Of a stretch of 64,000 nt of DNA, positions 49,978 to 59,354 are shown piece after piece (position 1 is the stretch's first letter; each line of letters opens with the position of its first letter). The DNA is from JBGQBN01 sp041494805 (lineage in GTDB: Bacteria; Acidobacteriota; Terriglobia; Terriglobales; Acidobacteriaceae): positions 34,022 to 98,021 of the forward strand of contig JBGQBN010000010.1 in the NCBI GenBank assembly GCA_041494805.1. Direction: 5' to 3'. A program made the translations under genes and the position numbers. Below the pieces are notes generated by a model. The model searched no databases. It saw only the letters and a list, made by a program, of their open reading frames with translations, and was not told the DNA's origin.

Positions 49978-52900
49978 ATGACACAACAGGTCTTTTACGA
50001 TCCCGCCCGCGCCCGCTGGAAGCGGCTGCGGCGGCTCTTCGACGTCCTCGGCGTCAGCATCACCCTGCTCATTATTTTCTTTGTCTACACCGCATTGCGC
50101 AGCGAGCCCCTGCCGGATTTACTCTTGCCCACGCTGAAGCGGCCCTACCATGCGTTGAAAGAAAAAGAAAAGGAGAAAGCGAAAGAGCGGCGTACGCTCG
50201 CCGCGCATCGCGGCCATCGCAAAACCAGATCGGCGCCGTCGCAAGTAAAGCTGAATGCCGAGGAAGGCATCCGCGCTGCATTCTATGTCCCCTATGACGC
50301 CGCCAGCTTTGCTTCGTTGCGCGAATACGCCCGCCAGATCGACTTGCTCTTTCCCGACTGGTTACACGTCATTACGCCCGATGGTCGCCTGCAGGGCACG
50401 GATCTGGAAACTAACAAATTCTTCGATGTGACGCCCGGCCCTGCGGCCCATCCGATAGACGACCGGGTCATGCCGTTCCTCAAGTCGGAAGACACGGGGA
50501 TGGAAGTCTTTCCCATGGTCAACAATTTCGACGGGACGGACTGGGTCAGCAGCATCGGCACTTTCCTCAACAGCCCTGGGGCTCGCGCGCGCTTCCGGGA
50601 GCAGATTTCTGCGTTTCTCGCCAGCGACAAATACAGCGGGCTGATGGTGGATTTCGAAACCTTTCCCAAGAACGCCCAGCCGGGATACCTGGCGCTGCTG
50701 CAGGAGCTCTCAGACGACCTGCATGCCAAAGGCATGAAGCTGTACGTCAGCGTACAAGCCCGCAATGAGGACTATGACTATGCCGCCGTCGCCGCCCGCG
50801 CGGACGGAGTGGTGCTCATGAATTATGACGAGCATTATCCCGGAGGCACACCAGGACCGGTCGCCTCGCAGGACTGGTTTGTTGAAAACCTGGCGGGGGC
50901 AAGGAAAGTGGTTCCACAAGACAAGCTGATCTGCGCCATCGCCAACTACGGCTACGATTGGGTCCACAAGCCGAAGCGTGGCCCGTTGCCGCCAGGCGTC
51001 AAGGACAGCAACGTGTCCGTGCAGGAGGCGTGGCTGACCGCCCGCGACTCCGAGGCAGATGTGGATTTCGATGGAGACAGTCTCAATCCCCACGTCAGCT
51101 ACGAGGATGAACACAACCTGCAACACGACGTCTGGTTCCTGGACGCTGTAACCGCGCTGAACCAGATGCGCGCCGCGCAGAGTCTGGGCATCAAGACGTT
51201 TGCCCTCTGGCGCCTGGGCTCAGAGGACCGTTCTCTGTGGCGTGTGTGGGACGTGCCCGGCGAGTCTTCCGCCTCCGACAAATTAAAAGACGTTCCCCCC
51301 GGGCAAGATGTGGATATGGAGGGCGACGGAGAGATCCTGCGCATCGAAGCCCGCCCCGACAACGGGAAGCGCGCCCTTACGGTATATCCGGCTTCGGGTG
51401 AGATTACGGATGAGAGCTTCGACTCTCTCCCCGAGCCATATCGTGTCGCGCGCTACGGCTCCAGCCGGAATGAAGTCGCCATCACCTTCGACGACGGCCC
51501 CGATCCGGAATGGACGCCCAAAATCCTCGATGTCTTGAAGCGCGAACATGCGCCCGCCACGTTCTTCCTCATCGGAATTGAGGCTGACAAATTTGCCACT
51601 CTCACTTCGCGCATCTACGAGGAAGGGCACGAGATCGGGAACCACACGTTTACTCACCCCGACATCAGCAATATTTCACGCAGCTTCATGAAGCTGGAAC
51701 TCAATCTGACCGAGCGGCTCTTCGCCAGCCGCTTGGGGATGCGTACTATCCTTTTCCGCCCACCTTACTCCGTAGACGCGGAACCCGACACCGAAGATCA
51801 GGTTCGTCCGCTGGAAATCACGCAGGATATGGGCTATATCACGGTGGGGGACAAGATTGATCCCAACGATTGGCGGGAAAACCCGCGCCACTCGGCCGAG
51901 CAGATTGCCCGGGAAGTTGTGGCCAACTTGCCCCCTTGCGGACCGAATAACCTGCAGCGCTGCGGCAACATCATCCTGTTACACGATGGCGGCGGGAACC
52001 GCCAAGAAACCGTGCGAGCCCTGCCTTTAATCATCGAGGGCGTGCGCGCCAAGGGCTTCCAAGTCGTCCCGCTTTACCAGTTGCTGGGCAGGACGCGGGC
52101 GGATGTTATGCCCCCCATCTCGTCCAATGAGCGTTGGGCCGCCTGGCTCAACTGGATCGGTTTCTGGCTGTTCGACGCCAGCCTCAAAGCGATCGCCTGG
52201 ATTTTTTTGATTGGTGACCTGCTGATGACCGGTCGCTTGCTGTTCATTGGCACATTTGCGGTGTTTGACCGCCTGCGGCAGCAACACTTCGGCAAGCCCG
52301 GGGAGGCTGAGTCTTACAAACCGGCAGTGGCGGTGTTGATTCCTGCGTACAACGAAGAGAAGGTCATCGAGCGCACGGTGCGCGCAGCGCTGCGTTCGAA
52401 CTATCCCAATTTGCGCGTGATCGTGATCGATGACGGCTCCAGCGACAAGACTCTGGAAATTGCCCGCGAAGCCTTTGCCGCCAAAGAGGCCGTCGGCCGG
52501 GTGCTCATCCTGACCAAGCCCAACTCCGGCAAAGCGGATGCACTTAACTTCGGCCTGCAACATCTGCGTGACGAGGAAATCTTCGTCGGCATCGATGCCG
52601 ATACTGTGATTGCTCGCGACGCCATCTCGCGCCTCGTGCCCCATTTCCTCAATCCCAAGGTCGGTGCCGTGGCGGGCAACGCCAAAGTCGGCAACCGCAT
52701 GAACCTGTGGACCCGCTGGCAAGCTCTCGAATACATCACCAGCCAGAACTTCGAACGCCGCGCCCTGAATACGCTGGGCGCGGTGAGCGTGGTTCCGGGA
52801 GCAATCGGTGCGTGGCGCACGTCGGCGGTACGCGAAGCGGGCGGCTACCACACCGATACGGTGGCGGAAGATGCGGATCTTACAATGGCGTTGCTGCGGC

Positions 52901-53487
52901 GCGGTTACCGCGTCGAGTACGAAGACCTGGCTCTGGCCTACACCGAGGCGCCGGTGAATGCCAGCGGCCTGATGCGCCAGCGCTTCCGCTGGTCATTCGG
53001 CATCCTGCAGTCGGTGTGGAAGCATCGTGCTGTTTTCGCCCGGAAAGGCGTGCTGGGCTGGATTGCCTTGCCCAATATCGTCATCTTCCAGATCCTGTTG
53101 CCGTTGGTCTCGCCCTTTATCGACATAGCGTTCGCCATCGGGACGCTCACGTACCTGGTGCAGAAATACTTTCATCCGGACTCCACCGATCCAGCCAGCT
53201 TTCAGCGCTTGGTAGTGTTCTTCGTCGCGTTTCTGGTCATCGATTTCTTCGCGTCGGCCATTGCCTTCATGCTGGAACGCCGCCAGCCGGAATCGCGGGA
53301 AGATGTCTGGCTGCTCAGCCAGGTATGGCTGCAGCGTTTCGCTTACCGTCAATTGTTCTCGGTAGTTCTGCTCAAGACCCTGAAACGTGCCATTGAAGGC
53401 CGGCGTTTCGCCTGGGACAAACTGGAACGCACCGCCGCCATGAGCTACAGGGCCGCGGAGACTCAGGAATCGGTGAAGGTACCTTAA
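49978..53487 (+). CDS. GH18-NodB deacetylase-GT2 polysaccharide protein
   Basis: 1169 aa, three enzymatic modules. N-terminal TM about 20-40 (DVLGVSITLLIIFFVYTALR). GH18-like domain about 90-450 with catalytic SGLMVDFETFPKN near residue 223. NodB deacetylase about 495-690 (VAITFDDGPDPEWTPKILDV, EIGNHTFTHPDIS, FRPPYSVDAEPD). TM about 725-750. GT2 about 780-1000 (VLIPAYNEEKVIERTVRAAL, VIDDGSSDKTLE, GIDADTVIARDA, EDADLTMAL, RQRFRW). Further TMs at about 1020-1070 and 1090-1110. The GT2 should polymerise GlcNAc-type sugars, as PgaC/HAS do; the extracellular deacetylase and hydrolase modules should modify the same chain. No accessory genes are adjacent. Confidence 0.92.
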   Translation: MTQQVFYDPARARWKRLRRLFDVLGVSITLLIIFFVYTALRSEPLPDLLLPTLKRPYHALKEKEKEKAKERRTLAAHRGHRKTRSAPSQVKLNAEEGIRAAFYVPYDAASFASLREYARQIDLLFPDWLHVITPDGRLQGTDLETNKFFDVTPGPAAHPIDDRVMPFLKSEDTGMEVFPMVNNFDGTDWVSSIGTFLNSPGARARFREQISAFLASDKYSGLMVDFETFPKNAQPGYLALLQELSDDLHAKGMKLYVSVQARNEDYDYAAVAARADGVVLMNYDEHYPGGTPGPVASQDWFVENLAGARKVVPQDKLICAIANYGYDWVHKPKRGPLPPGVKDSNVSVQEAWLTARDSEADVDFDGDSLNPHVSYEDEHNLQHDVWFLDAVTALNQMRAAQSLGIKTFALWRLGSEDRSLWRVWDVPGESSASDKLKDVPPGQDVDMEGDGEILRIEARPDNGKRALTVYPASGEITDESFDSLPEPYRVARYGSSRNEVAITFDDGPDPEWTPKILDVLKREHAPATFFLIGIEADKFATLTSRIYEEGHEIGNHTFTHPDISNISRSFMKLELNLTERLFASRLGMRTILFRPPYSVDAEPDTEDQVRPLEITQDMGYITVGDKIDPNDWRENPRHSAEQIAREVVANLPPCGPNNLQRCGNIILLHDGGGNRQETVRALPLIIEGVRAKGFQVVPLYQLLGRTRADVMPPISSNERWAAWLNWIGFWLFDASLKAIAWIFLIGDLLMTGRLLFIGTFAVFDRLRQQHFGKPGEAESYKPAVAVLIPAYNEEKVIERTVRAALRSNYPNLRVIVIDDGSSDKTLEIAREAFAAKEAVGRVLILTKPNSGKADALNFGLQHLRDEEIFVGIDADTVIARDAISRLVPHFLNPKVGAVAGNAKVGNRMNLWTRWQALEYITSQNFERRALNTLGAVSVVPGAIGAWRTSAVREAGGYHTDTVAEDADLTMALLRRGYRVEYEDLALAYTEAPVNASGLMRQRFRWSFGILQSVWKHRAVFARKGVLGWIALPNIVIFQILLPLVSPFIDIAFAIGTLTYLVQKYFHPDSTDPASFQRLVVFFVAFLVIDFFASAIAFMLERRQPESREDVWLLSQVWLQRFAYRQLFSVVLLKTLKRAIEGRRFAWDKLERTAAMSYRAAETQESVKVP

Positions 53488-53713
53488 GCTCTGGTGCCTG
53501 GTGGCTGCGCCTGCATTGCTGTGTGTAGCGATCGGAAACGTGCAGTTATGGCGGTCCCACAGCCAGTGGTCTAGGACGATATCTGGCTGCCAAGTGCAGA
53601 GTGTGCAACCATTTGTGACGTACGGCGACCACTGCAGCAAGCGCCTTTCCCGGTGCTACAATTAAGTCTTTCGCCGTCCCACATAGGCCCCGATATTTCT
53701 CCAAGGAGCACTT

Positions 53714-55309
53714 ATGGCAACCGTTGAAGCCCCTACTCGTCCGCAAATTCGCCTGCATGAAGGGCCGTTCGTGAACGAGCCGCTGGTTGATTTCACCAAA
53801 GAAGAGAATGCGCGCAAGATGCGCGCCGCCATCGACAAAGTCCGTGGCCAACTGGGCCGCGAGTACGACCTGATCATCGGCGGCAAGCGGGTCAAGACCG
53901 CCGGCAAGATCAAGTCCATCAACCCGGCGAAGCCATCCCAGATCGTCGGCCTGCACCAGAAAGCCGGCAAAGAGCACGTCGAGCCCGCCATGCAGGCCGC
54001 GCTCAAGGCTTTCGAGACCTGGCGCCGCACTTCGATCGAGGAGCGTGCCAGCCTGGTGTTTCGCGTGGGGGACATGCTGCGCGAGCGCAAGTTTGAATTT
54101 TGTGCCTGGCTGGTCTTCGAAGTGAGCAAGAACTGGGCGGAAGCCGACGGCGACATCGCCGAGACCATCGATTTTTGCGAGTACTACACCCGCGAGGCGC
54201 TGCGTCTTTCGAAGGTCGAACTGCCCGTGCAAATGCCGGGAGAGCGCGACTCGCTGTTCTACATCCCGCTGGGCGTGGGTGCGGTGATTCCTCCGTGGAA
54301 CTTTCCCTGCGCGATTATGGCGGGCATGACGCTGGCCTCGATCGTTTCCGGCAACACGGTAGTCTTGAAACCTTCCAGCGACTCGCCCACCATCGCAGCG
54401 AAATTCGTAGAACTGCTGGAAGAGGCAGGCATGCCCGACGGCGTAGTGAATTTCTGTCCGGGCGCCGGCGCCAGCTTCGGCAATGCCGTTGTCGCACATC
54501 CCAAGACCCGCTACATCGCCTTCACTGGCTCGCGCGAAGTCGGCTTGGACATCAACAGGAGCGCCGCCACCCATGCTCCCGGCCAGGTCTGGATCAAACG
54601 CACCATCCTCGAAATGGGCGGCAAAGACGCCATTATCGTGGATGCCGACGCTGATCTCGACTCCGCGGTCGAAGGCGTGGCCTCCTCCGCGTTCGGCTTC
54701 CAGGGCCAGAAGTGCTCGGCCTGCTCCCGCGCCATCGTTGACCAGCGCATCTACGACAAATTCCTGGAGAAGCTGAAACCACGCGTCGAGAAAATCACGG
54801 TCGGTGATCCTGCGGAAAACACCAACATGGGCGCGGTGATCAACGAAGGCTCCCTGAAGTCGATTCTCGGGTACATCGAGCAGGGCAAGAAAGATGGACG
54901 CCTCATCACCGGCGGCGCTCGTGCCACTAATGCCGGCGAAGGCTACTTCGTGCAGCCCACCGTGATCGCCGACATTGCTCCCAAATCCAAACTCGAGCAG
55001 GAAGAGATTTTCGGCCCGGTGCTGACCGTGACCAAGGCGAAAAACTTCGATCACGCACTGGAGATCGCCAACGACACCGAGTTTGGGCTGACCGGCGCGG
55101 TGTACACCAAGTCGCGCGAGAAAATCGCCCGCGCCATCCAGGAATTCCACGTGGGCAACCTCTACATCAACCGCAAATGCACCGGCGCCACCGTGGCCGC
55201 GCATCCCTTTGGCGGCTTCAATATGTCGGGCACAGATTCCAAGTCCGGCGGCCCCGATTACTTGTATTTGTTCACGCAGGGCAAGGCCGTAGGAGAGAAG
55301 AAAATCTAG
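53714..55309 (+). CDS. pruA: L-glutamate gamma-semialdehyde (1-pyrroline-5-carboxylate) dehydrogenase
   Basis: 531 aa. Oxidises glutamate-5-semialdehyde to glutamate with NAD+ in proline/arginine catabolism. RocA-type: N-terminal FVNEPLVDFTKEENARKMRA, oligomer/NAD part GVGAVIPPWNFPCAIMAGMT, ILEMGGKDA with the catalytic Glu, GFQGQKCSACSR with the nucleophile Cys, and EIFGPVLTVTKAKNF. GGFNMSGTDSKSGGPDYLYL closes the protein. Complete; no proline dehydrogenase gene is next to it. Start ATG 53714 with AAGGAG upstream. Confidence 0.95.
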   Translation: MATVEAPTRPQIRLHEGPFVNEPLVDFTKEENARKMRAAIDKVRGQLGREYDLIIGGKRVKTAGKIKSINPAKPSQIVGLHQKAGKEHVEPAMQAALKAFETWRRTSIEERASLVFRVGDMLRERKFEFCAWLVFEVSKNWAEADGDIAETIDFCEYYTREALRLSKVELPVQMPGERDSLFYIPLGVGAVIPPWNFPCAIMAGMTLASIVSGNTVVLKPSSDSPTIAAKFVELLEEAGMPDGVVNFCPGAGASFGNAVVAHPKTRYIAFTGSREVGLDINRSAATHAPGQVWIKRTILEMGGKDAIIVDADADLDSAVEGVASSAFGFQGQKCSACSRAIVDQRIYDKFLEKLKPRVEKITVGDPAENTNMGAVINEGSLKSILGYIEQGKKDGRLITGGARATNAGEGYFVQPTVIADIAPKSKLEQEEIFGPVLTVTKAKNFDHALEIANDTEFGLTGAVYTKSREKIARAIQEFHVGNLYINRKCTGATVAAHPFGGFNMSGTDSKSGGPDYLYLFTQGKAVGEKKI

Positions 55310-55328
55310 TTCTGCCCGCTTTGCAGCC

Positions 55329-55352
55329 GGAGGCTTTGGCCTCCAGCTTTTT
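55329..55352 (+). terminator. Rho-independent terminator of pruA
   Basis: Stem GGAGGC / GCCTCC with a short TTTG loop, then AGC and TTTTT (55348-55352). Confidence 0.75.
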
Positions 55353-55454
55353 GTTTGGGATTTCTGACGGAGGAAGAACACTACCCGCACCGTCGTTAAC
55401 TTGGCCGCCACCGCAGCCTACCATCGAAGGATTCTTCCAGGAGTAACCCTATAA

Positions 55455-55700
55455 ATGATTGCTGAGACCATCTCCCACTACCCATTTCGGCGGTGGCATG
55501 GGCGTGGTGTGCGAGGCGGAGGACCTCAACCTCGGCCGCCACGTCGCGCTAAAGTTCCTGCCCGGGGAATTAGAGAAGGATCCCTCGGCCCTGGAACGAT
55601 TCCAGCGCGAGGCCCGCGCCGCTTTGCGCTCTGGAAGGACGCCGATCCGGACGTCCCCCTGCTTCGTGAGGCCAAAGCGGAATACGCGAAGGTGCAGTAG
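55455..55700 (+). pseudogene. Internally deleted relic of a Ser/Thr kinase-TPR gene
   Basis: Start frame reads MIAETISHY (kinase N-terminus); a frame one base over then reads GGGMGVVCEAEDLNLGRHVA and LKFLPGELEKDPSALERFQR, the P-loop and VALK region of acidobacterial kinases; about 14 residues later the first frame resumes with LWKDADPDVPLLREAKAEYA and KVQ-stop, the usual C-terminal end of acidobacterial kinase-TPR proteins. A gene that normally has hundreds of codons is reduced to both ends joined near 55620-55635. The short leading part between HY and GGG also lacks about 6-8 residues. Not functional. Confidence 0.75.
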
Positions 55701-55998
55701 TACCACGGCAGATGGTCCCTGCCCGCTAAGTGATCCCCCGTTTCCTCGCGGGTCTAGCCGCACTTGCCCGTTCCGTGACACATGCGATTAGCCGAACAGC
55801 AGTTGCCCGGCTCCGCCAGTGCACCATCCGGCCCTATGCAGGTCTGCGTGTGAAGACACCAGAACAAGCCATCGTTGGAAGGCTGCACGGTCGGGTCAGT
55901 CTCAGCCAGAATGAACTGTCCCTTCCAGCGCAGCGCGGGGCAAAGATTCGGATTGCTGGTGTTGAAGCGATCGGGTTCGCGAATATTCGACTCGGAGA
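55701..55998. other. Intergenic, no gene seen
   Basis: About 300 bp between the kinase relic and the end of the molybdenum hydroxylase operon (minus strand). No convincing gene or terminator. Confidence 0.4.
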
Positions 55999-56988
55999 TC
56001 ATGCGGCACCTCCCGACGCAGCCTTCAGAATGGCGCGTTTGACGGCCACGCGCGCGAGTTGAACCTTGTAAGCGTTGTGGCTGAGAGGCCTGGCATTTTT
56101 GAGCGCCGCATCGGCAGCGGCCCGGGCGACATCTTCCGAAATGCTTTTCCCAACCAGCGCCTGCTCGGCTTCCGCTGACGGCCAAGGTACGGGCGCAACG
56201 TATCCCAGCACAACCCGTGCCGACTGCACTGTGGGACCGTTCAATCTTAGCACGACCGCAGCCACAGCCAGCGGCCAGTCGAAAGCCGCTTTCTGCCGAA
56301 CTTCGTAATGCGCGGCCCTCACGCCTTCCACAGCAGGAACGACCACTTCAGTGATGATCTCGTTCGGTCTGAGGTCATGCTCGCGTTCGTCCTCGGCCTG
56401 GGGAATCACGAAGAACTTCTCCAGCGGCAACTCCCGCTTGCCCTTGGGCCCTACCAGCCGGACCTTCGCGCCGTAGGCGATCAGCGCCGGAACGATGGTG
56501 GAAGGACTCACGAACTTCGCCGGGCCATCGTTGCCCAGAATAGCGTGGTAGCGGTTCTCGCCTTGGGAGACGATATCTTTGCCCGACTCATCTTTTGGCA
56601 GCAAGCCCAAGCCACTGCGAAAGTACCAGCAACGCGGGCGCTGGCAGAGGTTGCCACCGAGGGTCGCCATGTTGCGAATCTGCGGGCTGGCGGCCTCATT
56701 CAACGCATCCGCCAACGCGGGATAGTTCCGGATGACGTTGACGTTGTCGGCGAGATCGCCCAGCGTCGTGGCCGCGCCCATGCGAAGCCCCTGCGCGCTG
56801 ACGGAGACACCGCGAAGGTCCTTAATGTCCTTGATGTTCACCAGACGCTTGGGATGAACGACATCGTCCTTCATCAGCGCCAGCAGATCAGTGCCACCCG
56901 CCAGAACTTCGGCTTGTCCCCAGGTTGCTCCCAGGAGCGCGACGGCTTGTTCTCTCGTGGTCGGACTTGCGTAGTCGAAAGCTCGCAT
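55999..56988 (-). CDS. FAD subunit of PaoABC-like aldehyde oxidoreductase (PaoB/YagS type)
   Basis: 329 aa from ATG at 56988, overlapping the Mo-subunit stop by 1 nt (TGATG). FAD PCMH fold: AEVLAGGTDLLALMKDDVVH and QIRNMATLGGNLCQRPRCWY. The GNLCQRPRCWYFR segment with two close Cys is the extra [4Fe-4S] insert of PaoB/YagS-type subunits, absent from CoxM at 9814. C-terminal CO_deh_flav_C about 220-320. Last gene of the operon. A longer frame upstream is part of the Mo subunit and is rejected. Confidence 0.9.
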   Translation of the reverse strand: MRAFDYASPTTREQAVALLGATWGQAEVLAGGTDLLALMKDDVVHPKRLVNIKDIKDLRGVSVSAQGLRMGAATTLGDLADNVNVIRNYPALADALNEAASPQIRNMATLGGNLCQRPRCWYFRSGLGLLPKDESGKDIVSQGENRYHAILGNDGPAKFVSPSTIVPALIAYGAKVRLVGPKGKRELPLEKFFVIPQAEDEREHDLRPNEIITEVVVPAVEGVRAAHYEVRQKAAFDWPLAVAAVVLRLNGPTVQSARVVLGYVAPVPWPSAEAEQALVGKSISEDVARAAADAALKNARPLSHNAYKVQLARVAVKRAILKAASGGAA

Positions 56989-59351
56989 CACGCACCTGCC
57001 TTCTGGCCGAGAGCGCCGAGCACGCGGTCGGGTGTAAGGGGAAGAAAGGAAACGCGCACCCCGATGGCGTTCGCCACGGCGTTGGAAATCGCCGCCCCGG
57101 GCGAAATCACGGGCGGTTCGCCCAGTCCGATCACGCCCCTCTCGTCGTAGCCCTTGCCGGTCATCATGTGGACCACCAGCTCGGGAATGTCGTTCAGACC
57201 TGCCAGCCGGTAAAACTGCATGTTCGGATTCAGCATGCGGCCGCTGGCCTGGTCCATCACCTTCTCTTCGAACAGCGCATAGCTGATACCCATAATCATC
57301 GCACCGTAGCAACTGCTCTCCGCGAGCTTGAGGTCGATGATCAGGCCGCAGTCCTGCACTGCCACCATCTTCTTGACCTTCACGATGCCGGTCTCAGTGT
57401 CCACTTCGACATCGGCCATTCCCACACCGCCCACTCCGCTATTGGTCAGGTCGGGCGGTTTGGTCTTGTCAGGATTGTTGCCCCGCACGGTAATAGGCAC
57501 AGCGCCGATCTTCGCGCAGGCCTGCTTCCAGCTCAGCGAGCGGTTGGGATCGCTCTTCACCCGCACGGTGCCACTTACCGCCTCAAGTTCTTCCGGCTTT
57601 GCATTTAACGCCGGCGCCACTTTGGCGAAGAGCGCTTCACGGGAATCCACCGCCGCGCGTCGCGTCGAAGAACTCACCCCGCCAGGCGTGGTTGACCCAC
57701 CAGAGGCGCCCGAAGGTGGATACATCGTGTCTCCGATGTAGAGGTTAATGGCCTCGACGGGGAGGCCGAGTGTCTCGGCAGCGACAATCACGATGGTTGT
57801 GCGCGTGCCAGTCCCGATGTCCTGCGATCCCATCTTGATGTCCACTGAGCCATCGGGATGGATCGAGAAATCACAGTGGCTTTCATGGCCGCGTCCGCCC
57901 CAGGTGTGGATCGAGAGCCCCAGGCCGCGCGCGATATTACCCGAGACATTCTGGCCGCGGGGACGCCACTTGTCTTTCCAGCCCATCAACTCAGCGGCAA
58001 TTCCAAGTTCTTCGCGGTAGACGTCGCGCCGGGGGCCTGTTATCTCGATGTTCTTGCGCCAGAGATCCAGCGGATCCATGTTGAGTTTGGCTGCGAGATC
58101 ATCCAAAGCGCCCATGGTGATGACTGCCGCCTGCGGATGGGTAGGAGCACGCCAAGCCCGTGCCGGCCCGATGTTATTGCGGATCGCGGTATGCTCCTTG
58201 CGCTGGTTGGGAATGGCGAATATGTATGGCATTGGCGGCATGCCTCCGCCGCCCGGCCCACCCGTGCCCCACGACTGCGATTGCCAGGCCACGAGCATTC
58301 CATCTTTTTTCGCCCCGACTTTCACGCGGGCGTAGGCGGAAGGCCGCGCTCCGGCAACTTTGAGCTCCGAGTCGCGCTCCAGCATGAGGCGCACGGGTCT
58401 GCCACCAGCCTTCTGGGAGAGCCGCGCTGCAGTGATGTCCCAGCGATCCGCGGCGAACTTGCTGCCAAAGCCTCCCCCGACGTGGTCTTGATGGATGCGA
58501 ATGTTCGCTGCGGGAACTTCTAGCGGCTGCGCCATCTGCGCCGGGATGCCGGAGACGTTCTGGGTGGAGATGTGCACGAACAAATGGTCTTTGTCCGGCC
58601 ATTCCGCGGTCGAACCATGCGACTCCAAACAACAGTGCGTGATCACCGGCGTGCCGTAGGCGCTCTCGGAGATCGCATCCGCCTCACTGAAGGCCTTGTC
58701 GGGATCACCCTGAGTCACGACCGCGGCTCTTTGATAATTGGCGTGTTCCCGGCCTGCCGCCTCCGAGTGAACAGCGGCATTTCGGATGGCATCGAGGATC
58801 GCGTCGGTAGCGCCGTCGGTTTTGAGCTCCTTCAATGTGCTCTCATCGGCCTTGGATGTGATGCCATACTGCTGGATCTGACTGACAATCTGCTGGTTGG
58901 GTACCTGGTTGTCCAGCAGGTCATCGATATCGTCCATGCTGAGAGGCCCCTGGGCTTCGCCTGTACCTGCGGGGGGCTCGGCATCGCTGACCAGGTGCGA
59001 TAGCTTCTGATATTTGACGGTAATCAACCGAATGGCGTCTTCTGCTGTGGGCTCATCCACCGCGGCGACGCCCACCACTTCATCGCCCTCCCAGTGAATG
59101 GTCGCACCTGGCTTCTGGATGATCTCCACCGCCTTAACGCCCGGCATCTTTTCCGCCGCGCTGGTATCAATGCTAATGATCTTCGCCTTGGCGTAGGGTG
59201 AACGCAGAATCTTGCCGAAGAGCATGTCGGAGCCGTGGTAGTCGTAGCTGTACTTGGCCTGGCCGGAAACCTTCACCGGCGAGTCCACGCGCGAAATGCG
59301 TTTACCGATCAGAGAACGGTTTTCGGCGGTTGGCCAACTGTAGTCCGGCAT
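56988..59351 (-). CDS. Molybdenum-binding subunit of PaoABC-like aldehyde oxidoreductase with a domain insertion
   Basis: 787 aa catalytic subunit of the xanthine oxidase family. Hammerhead about 15-130 (GKRISRVDSPVKVSGQAKYS). Mo-domain motifs: GGGFGSKFAADRW, active loop GPARAWRAPTHPQA (not AYRGAGR), GSQDIGTGTRTTIV and the catalytic Glu in GVIGLGEPPVISPGAAISNA. Residues about 136-200 hold an unusual helical insertion: MDDIDDLLDNQVPNQQIVSQ, IQQYGITSKADE and LKELKTDGATDAILDAIRNA. Its partners' features suggest periplasmic export by piggy-back with the Tat-bearing small subunit. Probable aldehyde or N-heterocycle oxidation; substrate unknown. Confidence 0.88.
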   Translation of the reverse strand: MPDYSWPTAENRSLIGKRISRVDSPVKVSGQAKYSYDYHGSDMLFGKILRSPYAKAKIISIDTSAAEKMPGVKAVEIIQKPGATIHWEGDEVVGVAAVDEPTAEDAIRLITVKYQKLSHLVSDAEPPAGTGEAQGPLSMDDIDDLLDNQVPNQQIVSQIQQYGITSKADESTLKELKTDGATDAILDAIRNAAVHSEAAGREHANYQRAAVVTQGDPDKAFSEADAISESAYGTPVITHCCLESHGSTAEWPDKDHLFVHISTQNVSGIPAQMAQPLEVPAANIRIHQDHVGGGFGSKFAADRWDITAARLSQKAGGRPVRLMLERDSELKVAGARPSAYARVKVGAKKDGMLVAWQSQSWGTGGPGGGGMPPMPYIFAIPNQRKEHTAIRNNIGPARAWRAPTHPQAAVITMGALDDLAAKLNMDPLDLWRKNIEITGPRRDVYREELGIAAELMGWKDKWRPRGQNVSGNIARGLGLSIHTWGGRGHESHCDFSIHPDGSVDIKMGSQDIGTGTRTTIVIVAAETLGLPVEAINLYIGDTMYPPSGASGGSTTPGGVSSSTRRAAVDSREALFAKVAPALNAKPEELEAVSGTVRVKSDPNRSLSWKQACAKIGAVPITVRGNNPDKTKPPDLTNSGVGGVGMADVEVDTETGIVKVKKMVAVQDCGLIIDLKLAESSCYGAMIMGISYALFEEKVMDQASGRMLNPNMQFYRLAGLNDIPELVVHMMTGKGYDERGVIGLGEPPVISPGAAISNAVANAIGVRVSFLPLTPDRVLGALGQKAGA

Positions 59352-59354
59352 GGC

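Noticed and set aside
55143..55158. TTCCACGTGG in pruA as a second parS
   Set aside because: It has only the core; the outer arms mismatch and it lies in codons.
53546..55411. A 621-codon open frame on the minus strand opposite pruA
   Set aside because: It lies entirely over a well-matched P5C dehydrogenase, has no family features and reflects the GC-rich third-position bias of the real gene.
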